Shown here: positions 7,271-16,415 of the stretch, piece after piece
Layout: each line of letters starts with the position of its first letter
How positions within the stretch are numbered: position 1 is the stretch's first letter
Assembly: GCA_015067495.1 (NCBI GenBank)
Contig: SVMI01000007.1
Coordinates: 1-64,000, forward strand
DNA length: 64,000 nucleotides
Reading direction: 5' to 3'
Source: Oscillospiraceae bacterium
GTDB taxonomy: Bacteria; Bacillota; Clostridia; Oscillospirales; Oscillospiraceae
The notes under the pieces: model-generated
Told to the model about the DNA's origin: nothing
What the model saw: the letters and a program-made list of their open reading frames with translations, nothing else
Database searches by the model: none
Made by a program: the position numbers and the translations under genes

Positions 7271-9370
7271 ATGAGCAACATTTTTACCGGCAAGTGGATC
7301 TGCGATCCCCGGTTTGCGCAGCTGCAGCCCCGCAATATGTATCACCGGGAAGCGGACAAACCTCTGCACGGATTCGACCATCCCAAGGAGCTTCAGAATT
7401 TACATATTCTCTTCCGCAAGGAATTTACCCTCGACAAAAAGCCGGGTCGCTACCTGCTGCGCATCGCGTCTGATGACTACGGCAAGATCCACCTGAACGG
7501 CACTTTTGTGGGTCAGGGACCCACCGCCGGCTATCTGGATGCCGCCCACTACAACGTTTTTGACATCACCGACAAGCTCCATGACGGCGTGAACGTGATC
7601 GAAAACCACGTCTACTATCAGGGTCTTGTCAACCGCGTCTGGTTCAGCGCCGACCTGCGCATGGGCATGATCGCAGACCTGATCGCGCCGGACGGCTCTG
7701 TGATCCTCTGCACGGACGAAAGCTGGGAGTACGCCCCTATTCTCAACTACGTGGACGACCGCACTGTCGGCTACGAGACCCAGTATCTGGAAAATTACGA
7801 CAGCCGCATCGAAATGCCCCCCTTCTCCCCTGTGGGCATCCGTAAGTATGACGATATCATCTTCTATCCCGAACCCACTCCCCCGTTGGAAATTTATACC
7901 AAACTGCCCGAAGCCATCGAGCCTATCGAAAAGGGCTTTTTCTACGATTTCGGCACGGAGATCGTGGGAACGCTGAAGCTCCGTGCCACCGGCGAAGCCG
8001 GCGCGCGCATCCGCATCCTCTGCGGCGAGGAGTTGGAGGATACCCCTGTCAAGGTGCGCCACGACATGCGCTGCTACTGCAACTACGACGAGATCTGGAC
8101 GCTTAAGGGCGGCAGTGAGGAGCTGGAGCAGTACGACTACAAGGCATTCCGCTATGTCGCGATCCTTGTGGACTCCGGCGACGCCAAGATCGGCGGTGTA
8201 TCCGTCACCGTCCGTCACGCCCCCTTCAACGATGCCGCATGTACCCTCAAAGCCGACGATAAGATCCTGCAATCGGTCTTTGAACTCTGCAAAAACGGCG
8301 TCAAGTGGGGTACGCAGGAGGTCTATGTGGACTGTCCGCAGCGGGAAAAGGGTCAATATGCCGGCGATATGACCGTCACCTCCGGCTCCCAGCTGTGGCT
8401 GACCGGCGACGTGTATATGCTGGAAAAGGGCATCCGCGCGCAGGCGCACTCTGCTAGGATCGATGACGGTCTGATGGCGGTGATGTCCGGCGGTCTGATG
8501 CAGGAGATCGCAGACTACAGTCTGCAGTTCCCCCTGCTGCTGCAGCGCCACTTCGCCTACACCGGCAACCGCGCTTTCCTTGAGGAAATGCTGCCCATCA
8601 ACGACGGCATGCTCGCCCATTTTGAAGCCTTTGCCCGGGAGGACGGCTTGCTGGACGGGGTTGACGACAAGTGGAATTTGGTGGACTGGCCCCACAATCT
8701 GCGGGACGGCTATGACTTTCCCATGACCAAGCCCATCGGACCCGGCACACACAACGTACTCAATGCCTTCTACATCGGCGCGGTCAAGGGTACAGAGGAG
8801 CTGAAGGATCTGCTGGGCATCCCCTACGAAAAGAAGAGCCACAAGCTGATCGAAGCCTTCAACAGGGCATTTTTCCGCAAAGATCTGGGCGTGTATGTGG
8901 ATCGGGAAGGCAGCGACCATGCATCGCTCCACAGCAACATGCTGGCACCCTTCTACGGCTTTGCACCGGCAGGTTTTGAAAAGACGATCGGTGACTTCCT
9001 TGTGAAAAAGGTGGAAAACGGCATCATCTGCGGTGTGTACATGTCCTACTTCCTGCTGCGCGGTCTGTGTAAGCTGGGTCGGTACGAGGATGTGTACAAT
9101 ATTATCACCTCTCAGGCCGAGAACTCTTGGTACAACATGGTACGTGAGGGCGGCACCACCTGCTTTGAGGCATGGGGCAAGGACCAAAAGAGCAACGCCA
9201 GTCTTTGCCATCCGTGGGCAAGTGCCCCCATCGTCGTGCTGATTGAGGACCTGCTGGGCATTTCTCTCGACGGCAGCGTCGGTCAGCATCATATACCCGC
9301 CTCTGCCGGACGGGTGCAGATGACCATCCCCACCCGCAAGGGCTTTATCAAGGTCGATACGGCGAAATAA
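7271..9370 (+). CDS. Alpha-L-rhamnosidase, GH78-like
   Basis: 699 residues. An N-terminal beta-sandwich (about 1-320, with the LRIASDDYGKIHLNG lectin-like segment) is followed by an (alpha/alpha)6 barrel. The family signature DCPQREKGQYAGD begins at D354, with the catalytic acidic pair near E359 and D366 by family analogy, and GTTCFEAWGK lies near residue 627. GH78 enzymes release L-rhamnose from pectin, flavonoid glycosides or cell-wall glycans by inversion. There is no signal peptide, so it is cytoplasmic. Its operon partner is the CE15-like esterase, which suggests trimming of imported plant acidic oligosaccharides. Confidence 0.88.
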   Translation: MSNIFTGKWICDPRFAQLQPRNMYHREADKPLHGFDHPKELQNLHILFRKEFTLDKKPGRYLLRIASDDYGKIHLNGTFVGQGPTAGYLDAAHYNVFDITDKLHDGVNVIENHVYYQGLVNRVWFSADLRMGMIADLIAPDGSVILCTDESWEYAPILNYVDDRTVGYETQYLENYDSRIEMPPFSPVGIRKYDDIIFYPEPTPPLEIYTKLPEAIEPIEKGFFYDFGTEIVGTLKLRATGEAGARIRILCGEELEDTPVKVRHDMRCYCNYDEIWTLKGGSEELEQYDYKAFRYVAILVDSGDAKIGGVSVTVRHAPFNDAACTLKADDKILQSVFELCKNGVKWGTQEVYVDCPQREKGQYAGDMTVTSGSQLWLTGDVYMLEKGIRAQAHSARIDDGLMAVMSGGLMQEIADYSLQFPLLLQRHFAYTGNRAFLEEMLPINDGMLAHFEAFAREDGLLDGVDDKWNLVDWPHNLRDGYDFPMTKPIGPGTHNVLNAFYIGAVKGTEELKDLLGIPYEKKSHKLIEAFNRAFFRKDLGVYVDREGSDHASLHSNMLAPFYGFAPAGFEKTIGDFLVKKVENGIICGVYMSYFLLRGLCKLGRYEDVYNIITSQAENSWYNMVREGGTTCFEAWGKDQKSNASLCHPWASAPIVVLIEDLLGISLDGSVGQHHIPASAGRVQMTIPTRKGFIKVDTAK

Positions 9371-9373
9371 CGT

Positions 9374-9408
9374 TTGAACCCCCGACAGACAACCTGTCGG
9401 GGGTTCAA
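9374..9408. terminator. Strong terminator after the rhamnosidase
   Basis: A 15-bp perfect stem (TTGAACCCCCGACAG and its complement) with a five-base loop. It lies between converging genes and can work in both directions. Its core CCCGACAG/CTGTCGGG recurs at 15090. Confidence 0.8.
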
Positions 9409-9413
9409 TTTCA

Positions 9414-9441
9414 CGGCGGGAGGAAGCACCCGCCCTACAAT
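9414..9441. repeat. GGCGGG dispersed hairpin repeat, copy 1
   Basis: CGGCGGGAGGAAGCACCCGC then CCTACAAT. It can fold through GGCGGG/CCCGCC. It matches the copy at 15130 at 27 of 28 positions, and both copies end next to the stop codon of a minus-strand gene. Confidence 0.7.
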
Positions 9442-9442
9442 A

Positions 9443-10285
9443 TTAGGTTCGTTTTGCGAAGAGCTTTTTGAGTCTTTCGTTGTTCTTTTTGATATCGCCG
9501 AGGTAGAAAGAGATGCAGAAGCCCACAATGATCAGCGTGGCTGCCACGACTCCCTGCCCTACCGTGTTGATGGCGCAATTTTCATTGAGCATTCCCGGGA
9601 TGATCGACAGAAACAGACCGAAAATCACCGAAAATGTAGCGGTATATGCCTTCTTGATCAGCAGATTCATCAGTGCCGAAAGTGCCAGCGCGCCTACTGC
9701 AACGCCGACCGCGGCGGGGATCAGCACCTGCAGATCAAAATTTGCCAGCGAGCTGACCCACAGCTCGTAAAGACCCAACGTCGAAAGGATCGCCGCGCTG
9801 TCCACACCCGGAATGATCGACGAGCCGGCAACCGCCACGCCCAAAACCATGGATTGCCACAGATTCGGATCAGTGATCACAGGGAACAGGTTCTTGTTAA
9901 AGAGAAACAGTGCAGTCCCCGCAGCTGCCGCGGCAACGATCACGAAATAGTAGCGGCGGCGGAAGCCGTTCTTTCTTACCTCGCGGTAGAAAAGCGGCAC
10001 TGTTCCGATCACCAGACCCAAAAAGGCGAAGCGGGTGTAGAATTCAAACTGCTCCAGTAAAAAGTCCACCAGCTTGCTGAATGCCAGCACGCCCACCACC
10101 ATGCCCCCGATCACCGGGAGCAAAAGCAGCATATTTTTTTTGAAATTTTTGAAAAGCGTACCGATCGCATGGATCATCTTTTCGTAAAGACCCAGAATGA
10201 CCAGCAAAACGCTGCCGCTCAGACCGGGCGCAACACCGCCGACACCGACGACGATACCCTTTAGAAAAGTCAACAAAAAGTTCAT
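9443..10285 (-). CDS. DUF368 membrane protein (PopT-type undecaprenyl-phosphate translocase family)
   Basis: 280 residues with about eight membrane segments and the conserved N-terminal GVGGVAPGLSGS motif of DUF368. DUF368 members (PopT) have been reported as flippases that return undecaprenyl phosphate to the cytoplasmic face for wall synthesis. The gene lies downstream of DUF47 and Pit, and a link between phosphate uptake and lipid-phosphate recycling is only suggested by position. No strong ribosome site precedes the ATG. Confidence 0.8.
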   Translation of the reverse strand: MNFLLTFLKGIVVGVGGVAPGLSGSVLLVILGLYEKMIHAIGTLFKNFKKNMLLLLPVIGGMVVGVLAFSKLVDFLLEQFEFYTRFAFLGLVIGTVPLFYREVRKNGFRRRYYFVIVAAAAAGTALFLFNKNLFPVITDPNLWQSMVLGVAVAGSSIIPGVDSAAILSTLGLYELWVSSLANFDLQVLIPAAVGVAVGALALSALMNLLIKKAYTATFSVIFGLFLSIIPGMLNENCAINTVGQGVVAATLIIVGFCISFYLGDIKKNNERLKKLFAKRT

Positions 10286-10321
10286 AACGGATTACCGTCT
10301 TTTCTGTTAAAATTCAGCTGA

Positions 10322-10942
10322 TCAGCTGTTCTTCATGACCACCATATCCACGCAGTCACCAACATGCTCACAGGCATCCGCGCAGTTTTCAAGGCGGTTG
10401 TAGATCTCGCGCCATGAGATGATGTCCAGCGCATTGTCGCAGCGGTCAGCCAGCAGCATGGTAGCATCGATGTAGAGCTTATCGCAGACCTCTTCCCGGT
10501 GGCTCAGCTCTACGATCAGCTCATGGAGCTTCTGGGGCTTCTTGAAGTTAACAAATTCCACCAGCATATCCTTCATCAGGGTGCAGCACTCCGTGATGCG
10601 ATGCGCAAAGTCGATGGCTTCGGGAACAACAGTCTGGATGCGGTACATATAGAATGCCTGCAAAACCTCCTCGATGCTGTCGGTGACATCGTCGATGTTT
10701 TGGCTGATCAGTGCCAGATCCTCCCGGTCAACGGGGGTGACGAAGGCTCTTGCCAGTGCGGCGGACATCTCATGCTTCTTGGTATCGCCGGCATTCTCAT
10801 GCTCATGCATGGTCACCATCATGAGGCGAAGATCCTCATACTTATAGTTGTTCAGGCAATGCACCAGATATTCAGCTGCCTTGCAGGCATAGTCTGCAGA
10901 AGCAACGAGGTTTTCAAAATACAAACGATCAGCTTTAGCCAT
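10322..10942 (-). CDS. DUF47 (PhoU-like) Pit accessory protein
   Basis: 206 residues, all helical, resembling the PhoU-related DUF47 family that almost always accompanies Pit transporters. The pattern HEHENAGDTKKHE, the acidic DVTDSIEEVLQA and the REEVCDKLY helix carry the E/D-rich metal-binding positions. It probably controls the adjacent Pit permease at the membrane inner face. A GAAAGGAAAA site precedes the ATG, and the gene follows pit by 31 bases in one transcript. Confidence 0.88.
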   Translation of the reverse strand: MAKADRLYFENLVASADYACKAAEYLVHCLNNYKYEDLRLMMVTMHEHENAGDTKKHEMSAALARAFVTPVDREDLALISQNIDDVTDSIEEVLQAFYMYRIQTVVPEAIDFAHRITECCTLMKDMLVEFVNFKKPQKLHELIVELSHREEVCDKLYIDATMLLADRCDNALDIISWREIYNRLENCADACEHVGDCVDMVVMKNS

Positions 10943-10973
10943 AATAGTTTTCCTTTCTGTTACAACGGTTTGT

Positions 10974-12029
10974 TTACAGGAACAGCCACATAAACAGCTT
11001 GGTCATTAAAAATCCGATCAGACCGCAGCCCGGGAAGGTCAGCACCCAAGTCAGGCACATTTCCTTCACAACGCCAAGGTTGATCGCCTTGACGCTCTTG
11101 ACCGCACCGACGCCCATGATGGCGGTGGTCTTCGCATGGGTCGTGGAGACCGGCAGACTCAAAAGGGAGCAAAGCAGCAGCGCGGTGGATGCGGAGAGGT
11201 CAGCAGAGAAGCCCTGATACTTTTCCAGCTTCACCATATCCATACCCACGGACTTGATGATCTTCTTGCCGCCGATGGCAGTACCAACCGCCATAATAAC
11301 CGCGCAGAGGATCATGATCCATGTCGCAGGCTGCAGACCGGCGGGAATAGACTGACCCTGAGACATGAAAAGGCAAAGAATGATGATGCCCATGAACTTC
11401 TGACCGTCCTGCGCGCCGTGCATAAAGGCGGAGTAAGCCGCACCGGCGATCTGGGCATATTTGAAGACCGGCTCGGTTTTGCGCCGCTCTACATTGTAAA
11501 ACACCTTTGTAACCAGCTTGCAGACACCCCAGCCGAGGCCGAAGCCCAGCGTCACGGAAATGACGATGCCGTAAAGCACCTTGATCCACTCCGCGCCGTT
11601 GACAGCACCGAAGCTGCCGTGAAGGGCGATGGCACTGCCGGTCAGACCGGCGATCAGCGCATGGCTTTCGCTGGTGGGGATGCCGAAGAAGAAGGCAACG
11701 GTTGCCCACGTCACGATGGCAAACATCGCGGCGCTCAGCGCAACGGTCGCCGCTTTGGAATCCGTGCCGAAGTCGACCATTTTCGTAATGGTTTCCGCGA
11801 CCTTGGGGCTGAGCAGCGTCATCACGTACACGCCCAAGAAGTTGAACACCGCAGCCATAATAATAGCGGCGCGGGCAGACATACAGCGGGTGACCACGCA
11901 GGTGGCAATGGCATTGGGCGCATCCGTCCAGCCGTTGACCAGAATGACGCCCAGCGTCAGCGCAACGGCAAGAAACAGGAGCGGATTGCCGGTCATCTGT
12001 CCCCAGAAATACGGCAAGGATAGATCCAT
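10974..12029 (-). CDS. Inorganic phosphate transporter, Pit/PiT family
   Basis: 351 residues with about ten membrane helices. The duplicated PiT signature appears as NGWTDAPNAIATCVVTRCM near the N-terminus and VSTTHAKTTAIMGVGAVKS in the second half. The family carries metal-phosphate with a proton or cation. The start at 12029 is chosen because TGGAGGT lies eight bases before it; an upstream ATG at 12062 has no site. It heads the pit-DUF47-DUF368 transcript. Confidence 0.9.
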   Translation of the reverse strand: MDLSLPYFWGQMTGNPLLFLAVALTLGVILVNGWTDAPNAIATCVVTRCMSARAAIIMAAVFNFLGVYVMTLLSPKVAETITKMVDFGTDSKAATVALSAAMFAIVTWATVAFFFGIPTSESHALIAGLTGSAIALHGSFGAVNGAEWIKVLYGIVISVTLGFGLGWGVCKLVTKVFYNVERRKTEPVFKYAQIAGAAYSAFMHGAQDGQKFMGIIILCLFMSQGQSIPAGLQPATWIMILCAVIMAVGTAIGGKKIIKSVGMDMVKLEKYQGFSADLSASTALLLCSLLSLPVSTTHAKTTAIMGVGAVKSVKAINLGVVKEMCLTWVLTFPGCGLIGFLMTKLFMWLFL

Positions 12030-12125
12030 GCTTTCAACCTCCATTCGCAAGCTTCGCACCATCGGACACCCCCGGCGGTACGCAATATGGTGTGCGCAGC
12101 AGCACCACGGACACTATATACTGCT

Positions 12126-12154
12126 ATCTTACCATGAAATATTTCTCTTGTCCA
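12126..12154 (-). promoter_or_regulatory. Promoter of the pit-DUF47-DUF368 operon
   Basis: On the minus strand TGGACA, a 17-bp spacer and TAAGAT. No PHO-box-like direct repeats were recognised. The rest of the 365-base gap (12030-12394) holds A/T-rich sequence and the P-ATPase promoter. Confidence 0.5.
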
Positions 12155-12295
12155 CAAATTTCTTCCATGTTTGCAGGGAATATCCATTTGAAAATACTCA
12201 TGTTTCGTCCCCTGCGGGGGTATACTTTATACAGACATTTTTTACAATGATTTCAATTTTTTGTTATTTACAATTCATATATTTTTTTATATAGT

Positions 12296-12348
12296 TATAA
12301 TGTTGACCGGATGCCTTTTGTTTATGACAGCAAAGACTTTCCGGTCAA
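12296..12348 (+). promoter_or_regulatory. P-ATPase -10 box and downstream inverted repeat
   Basis: TATAAT at 12296-12301 has only a weak -35. Directly behind it TTGACCGG (12303-12310) is matched by CCGGTCAA (12341-12348), 30 bases apart. This could be a split operator or the base of a leader-RNA hairpin before the ATPase gene. Confidence 0.45.
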
Positions 12349-12394
12349 GCTCCTCTGACCCGACATTTCACATCCGAAAGGAAGGAATCATTTC

Positions 12395-15085
12395 ATGAAG
12401 CATTATCTCGAATCGGTAGATACCGTATTTCAGGAAGTGCAATCCTCGCCGTCCGGTCTGAGCACCGCGGAAGCCGCCGCCCGACTGGAACGTAACGGCA
12501 AAAATAAGCTGGCAGAAGCAAAGAAGGACTCCATGCTGACACGCTTTTTCAACCAGATGAAGGATCCGATGATCATTATTCTGCTGGTTGCCGCCGTCAT
12601 CTCCGCCGTCACCGAGATCATCGAGGCAGGGCATTTTGTCACGCCCACGGACTCCATCATCATTCTGGCGGTGGTTCTGATCAATGCCATTTTGGGTGTG
12701 ATTCAGGAAAGCAAGGCGGAAAAAGCAGTGGAAGCACTGCAAAAAATGTCCGCCGCCACCACAAAGACATTGCGTGACGGCAAGATCGTCAATGTCAAAA
12801 GCGAAGATCTGGTGGTTGGTGACGTGATCATCCTCGATGCCGGCGACGCGATCCCCGCTGACTGCCGCATTTTTGAATGCGCCAGCATGAAGATCGAGGA
12901 AGCGGCACTGACAGGCGAGTCCGTTCCCGTCAATAAGCTGGTCAATGCGCTGATGCTGAGCAAGGATCAGAACGACGATATTTCCCTCGGTGACCGCAAG
13001 AACATGGCATACATGGGTTCTACGCTGGTCTACGGACGTGGCAAGGCCGTGGTCGTTGCCACCGGCATGGACACCGAAATGGGCAAGATCGCCAGTGCCA
13101 TCTCCCTTGCGGAGGAGGGCAAAACGCCCCTCGAGCTCAAGCTGGAGCAGCTTTCGCACATCCTGACCAAGCTGGTCATCGGCGTTTGCGTTGTGATCTT
13201 CGCTTACAATATTATCACCCAGTATTTCATGGGCGGTGAGGGTGTGCGATTCTTCGACATTGCCCTGCACTCGTTCATCACCGCCATTGCGCTGGCGGTT
13301 GCGGCGATCCCCGAAGGACTGGTGGCGGTTATGACCATCGTGCTGTCCATCGGTGTGACCAATATGTCCAAGAAAAACGCGATCATCCGCAAAATGACCG
13401 CCGTCGAGACCCTCGGCTGCACCCAGATCATTTGCTCCGACAAAACCGGCACGCTGACCCAGAACGTCATGACCGTCGTGGATCACTACGCCCCGGACGA
13501 GACCCTTTTGGCAACCGCTATGGCACTTTGCACCAACGCGGAAGTAGACGAGGACGGCAAAGGATCCGGCGAGCCGGATGAAGTGGCACTGATCAACTAT
13601 GCCGCCACCCTCGGTCTTTCCAAGGACGCGCTTGCTGCCGCGACCCCCCGTGTGGGCGAAGTTCCCTTCGACTCCGGCAGAAAGATGATGTCCACCGTCC
13701 ATTCCGCAGGCGGTAAATTTATCCAGTACACCAAGGGTGCGCCGGACGAGATCCTGAAAAAGTGCTGCAGCGCATATGTTGACGGCAAGGTCGTTCCTCT
13801 GACCCGGGAGCTTCTTGACAAGGCATCTGAGGAAAACACCCGCATGGGCAACAAGGCACTGCGTGTCTTTGCCGTTGCCTACAAGGAATATGACGAAGAG
13901 CCGGCTGTTTATGAGGCTGCCCCGCTGGAAAAGGACATGATCTTCATCGGTCTGACCGGCATGATCGATCCCGTCCGTCCCGAGGTCAAGGATGCCATCA
14001 TCGAGTGCCGCAACGCAGGCATCAAGCCCATTATGATCACCGGCGACCATATCAACACCGCCAAGGCGATCGCCCGGGAGCTGGGCATTCTGACGGACGA
14101 CAGCCAAGCAATGATGGGCAGCGACATCGGCGATTACTCTGACGAGGAGTTCGCCGCCATCGTGGAAAACATCTCTGTCTACGCCCGTGTGCAGCCGGAA
14201 CACAAGACCCGCATCGTCAACACATGGCGCGCCAAGGGCTACGTTACCGCCATGACCGGCGACGGTGTCAACGACGCACCGTCCATCAAATCCGCCGACA
14301 TCGGCGTGGGCATGGGCATCACCGGCACGGACGTTACCAAGAACGTTGCGGACATGGTTCTGGCAGACGATAACTTTGCAACCATCGTCTCCGCTGTGGG
14401 CGAAGGCCGCCGTATCTACGACAACATCCGCAAAGCCATCCAGTTCCTGCTTGGCTCGAACCTTTCGGAGGTTCTGTCCATCTTCTACGCGACGATCATG
14501 GGCTTTACCATTCTGGAAGCACCCCATCTGCTGTTTATCAATCTGGTCACCGACTCCATCCCCGCACTGGCGCTGGGTCTTGAAAAGCCCGAACCCAACA
14601 TCATGCACCGCAAGCCCCGTGGCAAAAACGACGGCATCTTTGCCGGCGGTCTGGGTGTAGACGTTGCTTATCAGGGTCTGCTGGTCACGATTTTGACGGT
14701 CATCGCCTTCTATATCGGCGAATATCTGGAAACAGGACATCTGCTGCTGTCGAATATTCCCAACAGTGCTGACGGCATGACCATGGCGTTCTTCACCATG
14801 GCAATGTGTGAGATCTTCCACTCCTTCAATATGCGCTCTCAGCGCCACTCCGCGGTTGGTATGGTCTTCAAGGGTCACCACAACAAGACGCTGTACGCTG
14901 CCATGATCGGCTCCTTCCTGCTGACCACCGCAGTTGTGGAGATCGACTTCCTGTCAAACCTTTTTGGCTTCACCCATCTGAACATGACAGAATACCTGAT
15001 CTCTCTTGGTCTCGCATTTCTGATCATTCCGCTGGTGGAGATCGTCAAGTTCTTCCAGCGCAAGTTCGGCAAACCCCACGACTAA
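12395..15085 (+). CDS. P-type cation ATPase, Ca2+-transporting type (P2A-like)
   Basis: 896 residues with all P-ATPase landmarks in order: N-terminal cation-ATPase segment, actuator motif LTGES (E175), M4 motif AAIPEGLVAVMT, phosphorylation motif SDKTGTLT (D349), nucleotide domain, and hinge TGDGVNDAPSIKSADIGVGMG. The C-terminal membrane part carries NLVTDSIPALALGLEKPE. PEGL and NLVTD fit the SERCA/LMCA1-like Ca2+ pumps, with Mn2+ possible. It would export Ca2+ from the cytoplasm. It is monocistronic, ends at a strong terminator, and starts behind CGAAAGGAAGG. Confidence 0.9.
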   Translation: MKHYLESVDTVFQEVQSSPSGLSTAEAAARLERNGKNKLAEAKKDSMLTRFFNQMKDPMIIILLVAAVISAVTEIIEAGHFVTPTDSIIILAVVLINAILGVIQESKAEKAVEALQKMSAATTKTLRDGKIVNVKSEDLVVGDVIILDAGDAIPADCRIFECASMKIEEAALTGESVPVNKLVNALMLSKDQNDDISLGDRKNMAYMGSTLVYGRGKAVVVATGMDTEMGKIASAISLAEEGKTPLELKLEQLSHILTKLVIGVCVVIFAYNIITQYFMGGEGVRFFDIALHSFITAIALAVAAIPEGLVAVMTIVLSIGVTNMSKKNAIIRKMTAVETLGCTQIICSDKTGTLTQNVMTVVDHYAPDETLLATAMALCTNAEVDEDGKGSGEPDEVALINYAATLGLSKDALAAATPRVGEVPFDSGRKMMSTVHSAGGKFIQYTKGAPDEILKKCCSAYVDGKVVPLTRELLDKASEENTRMGNKALRVFAVAYKEYDEEPAVYEAAPLEKDMIFIGLTGMIDPVRPEVKDAIIECRNAGIKPIMITGDHINTAKAIARELGILTDDSQAMMGSDIGDYSDEEFAAIVENISVYARVQPEHKTRIVNTWRAKGYVTAMTGDGVNDAPSIKSADIGVGMGITGTDVTKNVADMVLADDNFATIVSAVGEGRRIYDNIRKAIQFLLGSNLSEVLSIFYATIMGFTILEAPHLLFINLVTDSIPALALGLEKPEPNIMHRKPRGKNDGIFAGGLGVDVAYQGLLVTILTVIAFYIGEYLETGHLLLSNIPNSADGMTMAFFTMAMCEIFHSFNMRSQRHSAVGMVFKGHHNKTLYAAMIGSFLLTTAVVEIDFLSNLFGFTHLNMTEYLISLGLAFLIIPLVEIVKFFQRKFGKPHD

Positions 15086-15089
15086 TACA

Positions 15090-15123
15090 AAAACCCGACA
15101 GATCATCCGATCTGTCGGGTTTT
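15090..15123. terminator. Strong terminator after the P-ATPase
   Basis: A 15-bp stem (AAAACCCGACAGATC / GATCTGTCGGGTTTT) with a four-base loop, between converging genes. It shares CCCGACAG/CTGTCGGG with the hairpin at 9374 and is likewise followed by a GGCGGG repeat. Confidence 0.85.
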
Positions 15124-15129
15124 ATCCTG

Positions 15130-15157
15130 CGGCGGGAGCAAGCACCCGCCCTACAAT
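15130..15157. repeat. GGCGGG dispersed hairpin repeat, copy 2
   Basis: CGGCGGGAGCAAGCACCCGC then CCTACAAT. It differs from the copy at 9414 by one base (GAGC versus GAGG). The last base is already part of the stop codon of the kinase gene. Confidence 0.7.
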
Positions 15158-16227
15158 CATTCACATTCCTTGACGATGCGCTTCATGTCGTCCCACTTGG
15201 ACTCCATGTCCGCCACCAGCTTGAACTGGGTTCTGCAGCGATCCAGATTCTGTCCTTCGTAATGGGTACTGAAGTAGACATCACCGTTTAAGTAGTCGGT
15301 CAGGAAACGGACACCGCACTCCAGCGTCATCAGCTTCGCGCCCATGGGGAGCATATCCCGCTCGTTCTGCGTCAGACCGGGGCAGGCAGAGAGGAAGCCT
15401 CTGGTGTAGGTCTCGTAGAGGTTCAGATCCATCCACACCTTGGAAAGATCCTTCTCATCCTCGGCGGCAGTTGCCGCACCGAAGCGGATAGAATCGCCGA
15501 AATCGTAAAGGCTCAGTCCGGGCATGACGGTGTCAAGATCCACCACGCACAGGGGTTTGCGGGTGCGCGCATCCAGCATGACGTTATTGAGCTTGGTATC
15601 ATTGTGGGTAACACGCAAAGGAAGCTCACCTGCCGCCAGCATGTTCACAAGAGTCGCAGCTTCTTCTTCTCTTGCCAGCGCAAATTCCACTTCATCACGC
15701 ACCTGCGCGGCACGACCGCACACATCGGCTGCCAGTGCTTCCCGGAACAGGCGGTAGCGATCCGCGGTGTTGTGGAAATTGGGAATGACCTCACACAGCG
15801 TGTGTGCAGGAAAATCCTTCAGCTGCTGCTGGAAGTTGCCGAAGGCAACGGCACTCTGATAGAAATCCTCAGGAGTTTCCGGCAGCTGCAGGCAGATGGA
15901 ATCCTCAACAAAATCATACACACGCCAGAAATTGCCGTCCTCATGGGTCAGGTAATCCTTACCTGCCGTGGTCTTGACCAGTGTCATGACGCCTCTGGGA
16001 TCGGTAACGATCTCCCGCAGGTACTCTGTCACCGCGGCAATGTTGCCCATCAAGCCTTCCACGTTCTTAAAAACGTACTGGTTGATGCGCTGCAGAATAT
16101 AGCGTCTGCCGGACGCCGTTACCACGAGATAAGTCTCGTTGATGTGACCGCCGCCGTAACGTTCCGCGGACACAACAGCTGCATCAAGCGCAAACTGATC
16201 TAAAATCTTAAGGATTTTTTCGTTCAT
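15157..16227 (-). CDS. N-acetylhexosamine 1-kinase-like phosphotransferase (NahK family)
   Basis: 356 residues of the aminoglycoside-phosphotransferase fold. The N-lobe has GGGHINETYLV and YILQRINQYVF, the catalytic loop is RVTHNDTKLNNVML and the metal motif is VVDLDTVMPG, followed by YDFGDSIR. HNDTKLNN and FGDSIR match the NahK/LnpB family, which phosphorylates C1 of GlcNAc/GalNAc freed from mucin or milk glycans. The start at 16227 has TGAGGAG seven bases upstream. No lacto-N-biose phosphorylase or GalT gene is nearby, so the assignment rests on sequence resemblance. Confidence 0.8.
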   Translation of the reverse strand: MNEKILKILDQFALDAAVVSAERYGGGHINETYLVVTASGRRYILQRINQYVFKNVEGLMGNIAAVTEYLREIVTDPRGVMTLVKTTAGKDYLTHEDGNFWRVYDFVEDSICLQLPETPEDFYQSAVAFGNFQQQLKDFPAHTLCEVIPNFHNTADRYRLFREALAADVCGRAAQVRDEVEFALAREEEAATLVNMLAAGELPLRVTHNDTKLNNVMLDARTRKPLCVVDLDTVMPGLSLYDFGDSIRFGAATAAEDEKDLSKVWMDLNLYETYTRGFLSACPGLTQNERDMLPMGAKLMTLECGVRFLTDYLNGDVYFSTHYEGQNLDRCRTQFKLVADMESKWDDMKRIVKECE

Positions 16228-16375
16228 ACGACTACTCCTCAATATGTATAGTCTGCCGCCCTCCGGCGGGAATAGGCTCAGCTAATCTTAGCACCCGATA
16301 TGGTCAAAAGCAACCTCTCTTCCCGTTTTCGTCGAAAGAGATACACTTGCCATCAAATCAGGCACATCAGGACAG

Positions 16376-16400
16376 AAAAAAGGTCTGCCGGACGCAGACC
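16376..16400 (-). terminator. Leader terminator close behind a promoter, upstream of the kinase
   Basis: On the minus strand GGTCTGC / GCAGACC with a five-base loop is followed by six T. It lies only about 10 bases after the predicted start point of the promoter at 16416-16444 and about 150 bases before the kinase ATG, so it could act as an attenuator. Confidence 0.6.
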
Positions 16401-16415
16401 TCCACGCAAGAATTG

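Noticed and set aside
7400..9292. 630-codon open frame antisense to the rhamnosidase
   Set aside because: No initiation signals and no recognisable fold, whereas the sense strand has a full GH78 protein.
12296..12394. yybP-ykoY-type metal riboswitch before the P-ATPase
   Set aside because: The leader is under 95 bases and the conserved loop sequences of that class could not be found; only the TTGACCGG inverted repeat is present.
12368..14881. Long open frame (837 codons) antisense to the P-ATPase gene
   Set aside because: It mirrors the third-codon-position bias of the ATPase gene, has no ribosome site or family motif, and reads as His/Gly/Asp-rich shadow protein.
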